Part shown: piece by piece, positions 1 through 12,412 of the stretch
Position numbering within the stretch: position 1 is the stretch's first letter
Layout: every line of letters starts with the position of its first letter
The notes under the pieces: model-generated
The model's database searches: none
What the model saw: only the letters and a program-made list of their open reading frames with translations
What the model was told of the DNA's origin: nothing
DNA from: Callipepla californica brunnescens
Lineage: Eukaryota; Chordata; Aves; Galliformes; Odontophoridae
DNA: 64,000 bases
NCBI GenBank assembly: GCA_023055505.1
Contig: JALIRH010000002.1
Span: 39,131,733 to 39,195,732, forward strand
Reading direction: 5' to 3'
Translations under genes and position numbers: made by a program

Positions 1-1106
1 AGGGACCACCTAACTCACAAAGTGGTCAGAAAAGGGCCAGCTGTCCGCAGCCTCTGGTGGCAGCTCATGTCAAGCATGAAGGTGATTACCATCAATGACA
101 ATGTAAACTACCAAGGGCAGTGGACCACTGCTGAGGAAAGTATCTGAGGGAACTAGCAGTGGTGGACAGGTTCTACAGCCACCTGGACAACAAACAGGAC
201 ACCAAAGGACACCAAAGATCCAGATGCTGTACAGTGCACACAATCCATGTGGTGGAGGCTGGTATGCCATACATGAGCTGTATGCCTAACAATCTGGTGA
301 CAACTGCCTGCTCAGACAGACATCAATATACCAACTACACGAAGACCGTCCTTGCAGCTTTGTGAATTCAAAGAGAATCTCTCTTCCTCATTCACCCTAT
401 GGGCCTGCATCTTGGCTGGAGAAAGACTGTCCCAAGAAATTCAGTGACTCAAACTGAGTACCAAGAGCATTTCTTCCTTCTTATCCCTACGTACTATGGA
501 AGGACGTAAGGTCCCACAGTGCAGTCTCCACAGTGCACGTAGGGAACTGGCTGGGAAAGATAGCATGGATTGCTCTTCCCTCAGGAAAAGACAAACACAT
601 TTGTGGGATTGCTTTCACCAGAGGACCCAGGTAAACTTGGTGGGTAATGTGTGAGGTTGGTGCAACCAGGTGTATACCCTAAAGAGATTTAACCTTAGGG
701 GGAAATAACCCATGATTTGAGTTGTAAACATCATAATCATGCCCAAGTTGTATATCGCTGTATGCTATCCTCCTGCTTCAAAATACTACAGCAGAAATCA
801 CCCGAAACAACAGCTGAGCCTTGTAAGGACCTGGGCACGTGCAGCAGTGATCCAATCTAAGCTAGTTTCAGCGCACAACACAACATACCGCCTTACCCTG
901 TCCTGAGTGACCACCACAACAGATGGTGCTCAAGACATGGTCCAAATTAACTCAACAGATTTCTACAAATATTTGAATAATTATTTTATGGACAACAAAC
1001 GGGAATGGTCTTAGACTAAAGAAATTATATCTGCGCAAGTGACTGGGAGAATGGTGGATAGTATAAGACCTGAGTATAATGCAAGTGATATGGAATAAGG
1101 GGTAGA
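1..1106 (+). mobile_element. Decayed ERVL-like endogenous retrovirus, internal 3' part
   Basis: This stretch lies directly upstream of a recognisable ERVL-type LTR in the same orientation, so I read it as the 3' internal part of that provirus. Frame 1 of the + strand is open from the window edge to 144, has stops at 145 and 154, and is open again to 273. It is rich in Trp and Thr, so it looks like a broken coding remnant, though I cannot assign it to gag, pol or any other product. From about 650 on there is no sustained open frame. A purine-rich segment at about 1092-1106 ('ggaataaggggtaga') sits where a polypurine tract should precede a 3' LTR. A small 10-base tandem duplication lies at 196-215. 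The 5' part of the element is outside the window. No intact viral gene is present. The LTR adjacency is seen; the internal assignment is inferred. Confidence 0.5.
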
Positions 1107-1475
1107 TATTATACTGGGTCTGGTTGGGATGGAGTTAGCTTTCACAGCAGCCTGCATAAGGCTGTATTTTTGATTTCTGTCTAAAACAGTGTCAACAGTA
1201 CATCAGTGTTTTTTAGTTATTGCTGAGCAGTGCATCAAGGTGCTCTTACTTTTCCACCGTGCCCCCACAGTGAGTAGGCTTGGGGTAAGCAAGAGGCTGG
1301 GAGGGGATATGGTCAGGACAGCTGATCTGTAATGACCAGAGGGGTAGTCTGTATCCTACAACATCATGCTCAGCAGTAAAAACTATGGGTAGAAAAAGGG
1401 GATGAGGAATTCTGTCTTCCAAGGTGGGCACTGCTTAGAGACTGGCTGGGCACTAGTCTGCTTTTGGAGACATTT
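1107..1475 (+). mobile_element. Truncated ERVL-type LTR (3' LTR)
   Basis: The segment from 'actgggtctggttgggatgg' (about 1112) through 'attgctgagcagtgcatcaa' (about 1219), 'gggaggggatatggtcagga' (about 1300) and 'catgctcagcagtaaaaact' (about 1366) follows, in order, the U3 layout of an LTR family common in bird genomes, as I remember it. In the family the 'catgctcagca' word is followed by a TATA box; here it reads 'gtaaaaa' (about 1376-1382), so the promoter core looks degraded. The U5 side keeps 'gagactggctgggcac' (about 1438-1453) and then fades near 1475, so the LTR is truncated. The expected terminal TG is also mutated (AT at 1108-1109). Divergence is high, so this is an old, inactive copy. 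The family name rests on recall, not on a database search. Confidence 0.7.
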
Positions 1476-4400
1476 CCCCTTCTACCCCCTTCACCACAAC
1501 CTGTGTATTTCAGCATATTTTTCTCAAGAAGTCATTAATTTAAACAATATAATATAGTGTAGAAAAATAAAAAGCCAGTGTAGGAAATTAGTTTCTCCTG
1601 ATATTTGGTCAAATCAGCCCATTTTCCTGTAGTTTTGTTCTCACAGCATTAAACTGTTTGTGAAACAAAGGTATCAACTACTTGAGATGGAAAGCTTACA
1701 TAAATTTTACTGACTCTGCATTGTAAGTGGCTTGGTCTAATGCACTGAAATTTCTAGGAAGTACTTACGCATTTCTGCAAACAGCTGCCTTCTTTCTGCC
1801 ATGGTATTTCCTCTTTTCCCGCAATCTTCAATCATTCTGGAAGACAAAATCATGTGAAAACACTAAGTATTATTCCCAGACAGAACATTCATATTTAAGT
1901 ATCCAAAATTGATCCCAGAGAACCTCTGTGGATGACTGGTGCTCCACGTGTACTCAGTGCCTTTTGCCAGCCTCTTTGTGGCATGGTCTGGAAGAAAGCT
2001 GGTCCCAAAATTGCCCTCCATTCCCTAGACTCTGCTTTCAAGCATTTGTTTTCCCCCTCTCTATCTCCCAAAGGCAATGTTCAGTTTTTCCGCTTGATGT
2101 AACTAACTGACTTACATAACACAAGCTCTGAAATTCAGTTTAGGTTTTCTTAAATAAGGAATCTTCAGTTTAAATTATATAAGAGAGAAGAAATCATAAA
2201 AGATTCAGAAATCAGTTTATAGCTTAGAAAATGCTCTTCTAGCCAGTTCTGGGTGGAAGAGACAGAAAAAAATCACGCCACAACAACAAAATCCTTGCTC
2301 CACAACGTAACACCTCTATTTACTCAAGCAAATACACTCCAAATATTCATTCAAACTCAAGACAGTATGGTTCTGGTTAAATGAGCTCCAGAAAAAGGCT
2401 CAGAAGTAAGAATATTTTGTCCCCAAGTCTTCAGAATATTAGTAAGAACACTACTGCTGGACAGAGAATAGAGAAAAACTATGGATTCCTTCACAGCTGG
2501 CATTCAAACTGTAAAAGACTAAAGCATTCAGAATAAAGACAAACGTCTTTAGAATCACTTAAAAAATGGAAACTGTGTCAGCTTCACCCCTTCCTACGTA
2601 TAGCTACTCTAGCAAACCAAGCCTGGTTCAAGTTTCTGACCTGCATTTTAATCTACACCCTTATTTCAAGTAGTTTGTGTCAAATAACACTGGGCCACGT
2701 GGGATGAAAAGGAAATATTCTGTAGAGGAACAGAATCCAAAATACTCTGCTGTCTTCAGTAGCAAACCCACACATGTATTTAATAGGAAGGATGGAAGTA
2801 TTTATTGCTGAAGTCTACTATCTGCCTACTAAAGGACTCTGGATGGAAGACTAGTTTCCTTTTATTTCTCAGAGAAAGGAAGGCAATCACATAAGATATT
2901 TCGGATTATTTTTTTTCCCCATAATGCACTCTTCACATGTAGTGCTGGTACATTATAGCTGCCTTTTGCCAATAGCCTATTCAACTCTCAGAATATTGAT
3001 AAAGGTTCTGCTAAAATGCTGTATATGGTGGACATTTTGTGATGTGAGTAGCGGTCTCATAATGAAGAGGACAAAGGGCATGGCTGTACCATGTTTACAG
3101 GTAAACTGAAGCTCACTCACACTCTAATTTGGCTAGCAGTGATACAGATGTGTGTACCATGGCATTAAGTCGGAGCTAAGATATCCTGCCTTGCTCTAGA
3201 GATAAGAGCCCTTAATACAGTGCTTTGCCGAAGTGACCACACAGTTTCTGATCTGGAGCTAGTTTGTGTCTTGCAGGCTGGGAGGTGTCAAGGAAGGCTC
3301 ACAGCAATCTGCAAAATGAGATAAGCCTTAAGATACCCATCCTACATTCTAAGTAGCAATATTGTCTGTTCCTGGGCCAGCTTTTAATCTTTTCCCATAA
3401 AAGATGAAAAATCATGTAATCCCACTAATCCCACACCTTTCTCCTTTTAATTTAACTTACAGTAGTAAACAATTTTGCCATGGGAAATCACTAGATCTCC
3501 CAACACAGGTGAGTTAATAAAGCCGTTTTAAAAAGTAACATTTTTTTTTATCAGGCAGGACAGTTGAGTGAACACTACAAAGCAAATACAACTTTAGCTT
3601 AATACTTATTACTTGTAGCGTGGTTCACAGAGCATCATATTTTTCTTTGATGTGTAGCATATTCAGAGTTGTTCTACAAACACTGTACACACTGTTCATA
3701 TTAACTGACCAAGACTGGGTCATTTTTATTTTTGTACAACAATTATATCATCTTCTTTCAGTTTCCTGATACAATTTATCCTTATAAACACCAGAGATTC
3801 TTCTCCATTGATTAATTTGTCATTTCTTTCCAGAAATGTTCAATACTACCCATTAAATAATCACCAGATACACAAACATTCAATCCACTTACTTGCTTCA
3901 ATGTTCACTGAAAACAAAAAGGGTGCAAATTTATTTGCACTTCCCTTATAACGTCTTGTGGATAAAAATGTTCTTTAGCTCCAGCTTTTAAATACTGACA
4001 CAGCAACCACTGAGCAAGGGTTACCTATGACTGTATTCACCATGTGAAAGCATTTTCCCAATCAAAAATAAGTAAAAGATGCATCTTTCAAATCACGTTA
4101 ATTCTACAGCAAGATCTCCTGTTCCTCCAGGGAGCCCCTTGCTAAAGTATCTTCCACGGTGGGGTAAAATTCATCAACTAGTTTTCTCTTTTGTGCAGTT
4201 CATCCTTTTCTTTGTTTCACTCTTTATAGGAAGGGCTCCATGGACCTGGTCATCATTTTTCAGAATGTCTCATAGCTACTGAAACACCTATTCACAGCTG
4301 TGAAAACACAAGTGTGTGGAGGCCTGAGTTACACGTACATAAATACAAGTAACTGTCAGACTCGCTGCAGTATTTCTTTGCAGATTTCAGGATAGCCTTC

Positions 4401-6452
4401 AATCCAAAACACTCCTAAAATCCTCTGCAGCAGCATACATACCATTAAGCTAACAAGAACATTAGTAGTGACAGTATTATCAGAAGTATCTCCTGTCCCT
4501 CCCTTGCATCTTTTTCTGATAGAATCAAACACAGATGATGGTGATCAATACTGTTATTTTTGGGTCCCCTCCAACAGGAACTCCAGAATGTGCCCAAGCC
4601 AAGGCTCAATTAACGACATTGGTGATGGGTGTTGTACATCTCCTCTTTACCCTGCTCACCCTGTTCCAGCTCACAGATATGCAGCTCAGATATTTATCTC
4701 AGGTTACAGAAACCTGTGCTTTGGGATGCTCTCAGCTCAGTCCTTGGAGCTGGCCATGAGCATAACTGATTTTAGCCATGTTCCAATATTTCTTGTCTGG
4801 CTTAAAACAAACATCAATTAGAAAAAAGAAGTACCTTATGTTCTACATCGTGAAGGAGCAAATCACAAAGTGAAGTTTAACATACCTTACAAAACAGAAT
4901 ACATTACCAGAGACATTTTTTTTTTAAATATTAATTCTTGTACACTCTTCTCTCAGTAGAAGAGATATATTTGTCTTCCCTTGATCCCTTCCACTATCTT
5001 TTTCCCTTTTCTCCCAGGGAAAAAGCTCCACTGCACACAGGGAGAACACCTACTGTGCATCTAATTAAAATTCCTGTCATGGACTAATTAGTAAGGTACT
5101 GATTAGCAAGGTATTAAGGCTTCAATGCATTACAGGCATTCTAGAGCAGAAATCATTAAACATAAGGTTTCCAGTCACTGAAAAGGATACCACGAATGTT
5201 TCACTGGTGCTTTGAGCTGAATACTTTTATAATGTCAGTAGAGTTGGAGGGAAAACAGTCGATAAACAAATGGCTTAGCCCAGTTTGAGTTGTTTCAGTG
5301 ACAGTTTCATCTTCATGCTTGTCATGTACCAGAAGCTCAGCTGGTCCACATTCAGTATATTTTATTTGTTTATAAAATCTGAGAGAAAACATCATATATA
5401 CGTAAGGTGAGAACTTCATGCCTTATTTTCCTTTCCTTTGTGTTGCTTTGATTTATGAGTAATATAACAACCCCTGTCTCATGAAAGTGTTTTTCTGGCT
5501 TTAGTATTTCTAGGATAAATGGCTTTTTATTAAATTCTGTTCGAAGTCATCAATTAGCATATTACCAGCTTCTTGAGCCTGGCAAAAGCAACGCCTGCTA
5601 CCACTAAACCATTTGCTCCAAAAATCAAAGGGAGGTAATTGCCTGTTTACCCGGAAAAGGAGCTGTCTTCTTGAGAGTTCCATAAATTCAGGAGGAGATT
5701 GTAAGAAATTCCTAACATGACACGTGCGTACGTGCACAGTTTGATGACTCCGAGAAAAGCCACCCCCATTAACACTTTGACAAATCCCTGTGCTGTTTAT
5801 CTGTGACAGATGAAGTGCCACAGGGAGTCAGGAAGTGTGCCAGTGAGGAAAACCATACACTGAAATTGATTAATTGTGGCATGGAAAACTTATAAACTCC
5901 TACGTGATGGCTGTGACGCAGCTGCGCGCTTCTACACCCTTGACACGTGATGTTCCGAATCCAGATCAGTGACATTTCTGCCCGCCTTGCAGACTGGATA
6001 AAAGTTGCTCTTTACGTTGCAGCAGGCACAGAAGAAAAAGAAAACATTTATGTCTGCCTGAGTCTTGTCCACTCATGCTCACTGCAGCTCTGAAGCGCTT
6101 GAGAATACACTGGGATGTAACTTCTAGTTGGAAATTTTGCACCAGAAGTTGGAAAAACCGACAGGGAGTATAATGAGATCACTTCAGAAAGGAATAACTT
6201 CAGCTGGTAGAGATTATCAACAGGGCTCAAGCATCCTCTATCTGAGCAGCCTGTATTTCCCTGGTGTGGAAATCTTCAGTCACTGATCTAAAAAACTACT
6301 TCTTAATCTAACATGAAGCATCAAAATACTTCAGTTTCAATTTTTTCAAAAATTGCTAAGGTATTTTTGGGAGTTGTAGGCATTAAGATGCACAGAGAAT
6401 TGCAGGTTTCCCAATGTCTTTTCTTCATGCTGCTGACAAATCAGATGCTATT
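1476..6452. other. AT-rich non-coding DNA, no gene seen
   Basis: No repeat of a family I recognise and no convincing coding exon. Short open frames (the longest is 117 codons at 4468-4821, + strand) have no recognisable motif and are in the range expected by chance. Short T runs occur at 3540-3549 and 4917-4925. A CpG- and E-box-containing patch at about 5700-6010 is listed separately. Confidence 0.7.
5700..6010. promoter_or_regulatory. CpG- and E-box-enriched patch, possible regulatory element
   Basis: Within about 300 bases there are two perfect CACGTG E-boxes (5721-5726 and 5944-5949), two further TACGTG words (5729-5734 and 5901-5906), a CAGCTG E-box in 'gacgcagctgcgcgc' (about 5915-5929) and roughly a dozen CpGs, against a CpG-poor background. 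A 'ggataaaagt' TATA-like word lies at about 5996-6005. CACGTG is the site of bHLH factors such as USF, MITF/TFE and CLOCK-BMAL1 (family knowledge). Function is inferred. The CpG density is well short of a CpG island. Confidence 0.2.
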
Positions 6453-6512
6453 TCACAGAATCACAGAATTGTAGGGGTTGGAAGGGATCATCGAGTCCAA
6501 CCTTCCTGCTCC
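6453..6512 (-). mobile_element. CR1 LINE, 3'-end fragment
   Basis: 'tcacagaatcacagaattgt' followed by 'aggggttggaagggatcatc' and 'gagtccaacc' is the reverse complement of the CR1 3' terminus, so the element reads on the - strand with its tail at the left. Only about 60 bases are recognisable. The usual segment between 'gaaggga' and 'tcatcgagtcc' is shortened. It is a severely 5'-truncated copy, as is typical of CR1, with no coding capacity. Confidence 0.9.
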
Positions 6513-9500
6513 TACACTGCTGGTCAAAATTTAAAGCCAGGTTTGACTAGACAATAGAAATGCTTTTTAGTAGCACAGGCTTCTTGTCTGCTACTGTTTG
6601 GAATAGTTTTATCAAAGTGCTGCTGCTCCTACTGAGGCATCTTCATCTTCAGAAATTCCAGTTTATGGAAGGGAAAGAGCCTGCTAAGGTCCAGCTTACA
6701 GTGATCTGATGAGGAACTCCAGACAATAGCTGGGTTTGAAGCGCTATTCACTCTGGGTTTGTAACAACCTGAAAGAGCAGATTTTAAACCTATAGCTCTT
6801 TTCTCCTGTCCCATCTTCTCCAGATTTAGTACAGGTAGCTGGGGGTTGCCCATTTAAGCAGAGCAGTGATGGCTGCTTATTTCAAGGAGAATTTGGACCA
6901 GAGGACAGAGGGTTAAAAGGGACAGTGGGTGCCAGCTAAAAGTGTATTTGCAGTCACAAACCTCAGCAATTTTAATGACTGAAATCATCAAAGGCCATTT
7001 CAGAGTCCTCTGTCCCTTAATGGATTTATTGATGCCTGATGGATGTCTTGTTCTACATCTTTTAATGAAGCGGGTCTGTAATAGGACTCTCAGAATTTTA
7101 CATTTCAGGATTAATCTTTGGCACTATAATAAAATTGTTCAATGCTCGTTCCTGAGGCTAGGTATAATTGCATTGCACTTACAGTGCTTGTTTGTATTTT
7201 AGCTAGAAGAGATTTCTTCAGTGAAGGAGACAAAATGAAAGCTGTTGCTAAGCTTACATCCAACGCGAGTCTCTGAAATTCTCCATCTACTTATTTTTTG
7301 TCATACTTTTGCAATTTTAATACTATACATAAAAAATCTCTCAATTTGTTCCTTCAGCAAAATGTGCCGTTCATTTCTAAGAAAGAATTTTCCACCAAAT
7401 TTTTCATCAGTTCCCCTTCAGGAGCTCCACAGTCTTAGAAGGAAACTGTCAAAGATGCCTAATAAGGCACCCACTGCAACCCATTTTTGTGATGCACAGA
7501 CCTTATTTGCAAGGTCTGAAAAACAAACTCTGACAAAGTTCGACAGTATAAGGAGAAAGGGACAACGTGGAGGTAGAAAACCCTTAGCACTCCAGACAGG
7601 AAAGACAGTTAAGAAGGGCAGTACTCGAGGCTGTCACGCACAAGTTGCTCAGATATATTTTTCCAGCCATGTGCTTTCAGAGTCAGCCTTCTTGGGACTT
7701 TAGAGGCTACTCTGTTGGCTGAAACACTGACAGAAAACCAACTTCCAGGGCTTCAAGTGTCTTTTTACTCTCTGAGAGTATAAAATGACCCAATAAAATC
7801 ATTTTGTTCAGCTCTGAAATCTTTTTTTTTCCCAGTGCTTCACTGACATAACTTCTGATAAACAATTCCGATAAAGAGCAACGACTGATTTCAGCTTAAC
7901 GGTGCAGATTTAAATACAGCTCTTCAATTCTATTCAAACACTAACTTCAAATTATATTCAGTCCAAGTTCATTTAATATTTTAAAACAAATTAAGCAGAT
8001 ATTGATTTTCTTTATATTTCACCATGTTTCAGAGCCTTTGTACAGCCGAGGGGTTGTTAAGAATAACTTCTGCTAACAGTCACTTCTTTTTTTATTACAC
8101 TAAAAACACATTTCAGAAAAAGAACAAAGCTTCAAAACTCAAGACACAAAAACTGACAACACGCAATGCCAGATCTGCTTGCCCGATGTATTAATCTGTT
8201 AGCGAAGCTTTGCCATGCCCTCCTCAGGGACCTGGATTTCACCCAAAATGTAGTTTTTCATTCTACATTTGGGCTTTTTTAACTATTTTTCTGAAAAACA
8301 GGATCAATATTGTATTGATTATCTTTAAACACTCAAGTTTGCAATTCTACTTCTTTCATTTGGTTAGACAAAGACTAGCTTGTAGGGAAAACCATAATGA
8401 AACTCAGGGGATAAAAAGCTATAAGGACTTTTATCACAGGACGTATGTAATTGATACTCCAATACTTTTGTATGATGCTCTTCTCACAGTTTCTTTCATT
8501 TGCCATTGTAGAGGCACAAAGGAGGCTACAGGATGTCAGATATAATTAAACTCCTTCTTAGTCGAAGAGTTCTTTTCAGTTCTTCTTGCACTAGCATAAT
8601 TAAAACCAAATTCATTTGAGTAAGCTGTCAGTGATTGTGTTGGGAAGCATTTCCTGGCATCTGCCAATTTTAATAAGCCAAGTTGTCAGATTTTGTAAAC
8701 AGGGATTTGATGATTATTTGCTGTAGGACAGTAGGTAGAATTATAAAACCATCTAAATAAACCAAATATTACCTATGGGTGAAGATACCTTCCTAAGCAA
8801 TTGAAGTTATCGAACTCCTTTGTGTGCACTGTGAAAATCTTTCACTGAATGTTTTGTCGAGTAGTCAAAGAAATTATTTAACAGAGAAGCTGCTGGCTTT
8901 TGTCACCTTATCTGATCAATAGTTTCAGCATCCAAACTATTAATTGAATACCCATTGATTTAGAGAAGATGAAACAACCTTAGCAGCTAAGACGAGTTTT
9001 CCGTTATCCAACTGAGATGCAAGAATTTAAGCTTTTTCATCTTTATTCATGAAGTGGGCCCCTCCAGACTTTTTCTGCTTTTCATTTTTCCAAAACATTG
9101 TAACAAATACATTCATGAAGATGTATTCTCAATTCTATCTCAACAACATAGCTAAGAAAAAAGATTCCCATGGAAATCCAAGTTCCTAAGAAGACCTAAT
9201 TTGGAGAAACATGGAAAACAAATTACAAATGAAAGACTGATGAAGCACTGATGAAAGTCTTCACATATATTCTTTCCTAGTGGTAGTCGTTAATTTGTCT
9301 TAAGTTCAGTAATAGCAGGTGCTAGAAGAGGAGACTGGAAGTAGGATGGCAATTATTGAATTTATGAGTATATTTGGAAAAAGTATATCTTCTAAGAAAA
9401 ATAAATAAATGAAGTTTGATTACTGCATCTTTATGACTCATGCAGAGAAAAAACGGATTTTTAATGCAAGTATACTATTCTGTGAGCTGATCATACTGGT

Positions 9501-12091
9501 ATCAGAAGAAGGCACTTTGGCAATTAGCTATTGTCAGAGAATAAGGAAATGGGAGATTTTCTCCTTTATACAAGAACATATTCTTTCTGTGAGTGGCCTG
9601 ATGACTTGGGTAGAAGTGGTATAACCTTATCATTTTGGTAGCTCAAGACTCTTTTAAAGCAGACATCAACTTGTTGCTTCTAATTCTATTTTCAAATACC
9701 AGATTATGTTTAAGAACACAAGTCTAAGTCTAATTGTAAGTCTGTGGTGGGAATACAAGTGCCATGTGAATTGTTTAAATTATTTCATTTGGCAGCCTTA
9801 GCTACAACAGTTTAGTCCTCAAGATACTCAGCTAAAATACTAACTACAGAAAGTCAGTGACTGAAATCAGTGTCTATACATTCTTGTTCTGTACCTGCCT
9901 GCATGTCCATGAATAATCATATAACCAGTACAGCAATACAGTTGTTACATCCGAAAGGAACATAATGGGTAGCCTGGCAGTACCACGTGGCAAGAGAAGA
10001 AATAGCAGGAAAAAAAACCAAAACCCAAGCATTAAGACATCTGAATTTGTAAAAAAAGTAAGTCATCAGAAATCACAGCCAGATACAAACATTTCTGTTG
10101 TCTCCTAGCAGCGAACACAAAGGAAAGGCAAACTCAGACAGGCTCCAGTTCAACAAAAGCTGTCTTTATTATGTCCTTATTCAGCAAACCCTTCATACAC
10201 ACATTAAACTTAAAGGATACGCTTGAACTTCATTGTGGTGACTAAGTACTAGGTGAAAAGGAATGGACTGCTGAAATGGACTCAAAGATTTTTCTATTTT
10301 GTCCTCACTAAACATCTAACAGATGTTTAAAGATGTCTTTGGAAATGACGCTTTAAGAAGTCAGAATACCTTTCGATACATGACTATCCTTAGTCACATA
10401 CAGAGAAGCATTTAACAAAAAATCCAAAACTCCACACAGCATGCAGAAGTTTACAGAGTACTGAGGTCACTTAGAAAGCACAAGGAATTAAAGAGAAGAG
10501 GATAAAACCCATAGGAATCTATCTTTCTTTTATCCTCTCTATTATCAGGGTGTACGTTGAGAGGCTATTCAGGACACTAATAAAAGTGAACTGTGGTAAA
10601 GACCTACATTTTATGTCAGTTTATACATCGCTGATTACTCCTCAAGTATCCCACCACAGAAGGCTAGCATAAGCTTTTCTGTTACAAAACCGCCTTTGAC
10701 GCAAATATATTCTGTCTTTGCCTCCCAGCAAATTTAGGCCTCCTGTTGCTGAACTACTTTCATGCAGAATTACCAGATCCTTTCTCTTTAGGATGGATAA
10801 CTCATTTCAGTGATTAATAAGGTGCAGCTATTTATTCAAAGCAGAAATTTCTGCAAAACTAACCATTTAATAAATAATAAATTTATTTAATACTATGGCA
10901 ACCTCCTTCTTCACAAATATTAGACATAAGGCAATAAGGGACTATAATAACTTACATAAAAAAGAAAGACAATAAAAACCTCTTACTTCAACAGGTTAAG
11001 GACAACAGGAAATCTAAACAAACACAAACTGAAAAATGGCTAGTCTGATATGCACTACTAGCTAGTTTATTTTCTCAAATAAAAAACCTAGTACACCAAA
11101 TTATTTTTAACCTAATTAAAATCTGACATTATTTTATTAGGGAATATCACCATTACAATAGTGTACAGAAGAAAATGAAATACAATATAATTATGTAGCA
11201 AATAGTCTTATACATTAAGCCAGAACACAAATCTAATGTTTGAAATATGGGTTGCAAAGCTAATGGCTGGTGATGCCTGTAAATGGATAAGAAGAAATAT
11301 CTTCCTTTGTATGATTCACTGATCCTGCTCTTCCTTAGATACACCCAGTAACACTGTTTGGACCATGCTAAACTTGAGTTACTGCTGTATATGCAAAATA
11401 TGCTTGAAGAGGAACATTTTTAACAAAAGAATATTAATTATATTGTGAAGGAGTATTTAGGTTATAAACATCCCTCCAATGCAGAGTAAACTTTTCAGCT
11501 TTTAGAAATTCACTTGTGAGCAGACGTTTATCTGGAGAAATTTCAGTGTCCTGATTTCACCTCTCAGATGGCAAGAAGAGAATGTGAAGAAAGCAAAGGG
11601 GAGAACAGCAGTGCAGAAGAGGGTAACAGCTCATTAGGCTGGCAGCTACATTTGCAGGGATTCCTTGTGTGTTTTGAAATCCCCCAACAGCTGTTAAAGA
11701 GACTTTCGTTCATGTAAACCTAGTAGATAGCTTCTTAGGAGCACTAATGTAAGGGCAGTCAAAACAAAACACACTCCTATGCAAGCATAGCAATGGATGC
11801 GCAAAATGCATTGGCCTTTGTGGAAAACTTACTTCAGCAACATTGACTATAGGTTACAATAGGTGTCAAAATTGCCAAGATACTGTCACATGGCAATTCA
11901 GATTGGTACATGCTTCTGTCATGCTCTGCAAAAGAGAAAACTTCCTTGGACTAATGTCTCAGTATCACTTCCAAGACCTAACTTTCCTTCTGTTCCTGCT
12001 CAGGACTATTACTCTTTACATTGAGTACAAATATAAATTTATATTTAAATGCACACCTAAAGCTATGAAGGAAAATAAATGTTTTACATGC
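6513..12091. other. AT-rich non-coding DNA, no gene seen
   Basis: No recognisable interspersed repeat. The longest open frame (152 codons, 7245-7703, + strand) is listed separately. The rest is AT-rich DNA with short A or T runs (for example 7822-7830), and no splice-flanked frame that I would call an exon. Nothing else stands out. Confidence 0.7.
7245..7703 (+). other. Unrecognised 152-codon open frame, probably chance
   Basis: The frame starts with an ATG and runs 152 codons. The first half is Leu/Ile/Phe-rich and the second half is Lys/Arg-rich with a 'RRKGQRGGRK' segment. No family is recognised. It has no evident splice structure or promoter, and codon use looks like its AT-rich surroundings. 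It is reported only because it is among the longest frames here; coding status is doubtful. Confidence 0.08.
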
Positions 12092-12412
12092 TGTATAAAT
12101 ATCTAAGGAGCGGGAGGCAAAGGGACAAGGCTGGACTCTTAGCAGTGTGTGGTGATAGGACAAGGGGAAATGGCCACAAACTGAAGCATAGGAAGTTCCG
12201 CACAAATGTGCATAGGAACTTCTTCACAGTGCAGTGATGGAGCACTGGCACAGGCTGCACAGAGAGGTGGTGGAGTCTCCTTCTCTGGAGACATTCAAGA
12301 CCCGCCTGGATGCCTACCTGTGCAACCTGGGCTAGGGAGCTGCTTTGGCAGGGGGTTGGACTCAATAATCTCTAGAGGTCCCTTCCAAATCCTACAGTTC
12401 TGTGATTCTGTG
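12092..12412 (+). mobile_element. CR1 LINE, 3'-end fragment
   Basis: This is a 5'-truncated CR1 copy reading + . Recognisable landmarks in order are 'aaatatctaagg' (about 12098), 'gataggacaaggggaaatgg' (about 12153), 'gtggagtctccttctctgga' (about 12261), 'gcagggggttggactcaata' (about 12349), 'ggtcccttccaaatcc' (about 12378) and the terminal 'tctgtgattctgtg'. About 30 bases are missing or rearranged around 12205-12225, compared with related copies. It carries only the ORF2 extreme 3' end and the 3' UTR, with no functional reading frame. Confidence 0.92.

Noticed and set aside
1371..1386. 'cagcagtaaaaact' as a polyadenylation signal
   Set aside because: By position within the LTR layout it corresponds to the TATA region, and it is not AATAAA.
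4468..4821. 117-codon frame on the + strand
   Set aside because: No recognisable motif; another frame on the same strand is open over the same bases, which suggests chance.
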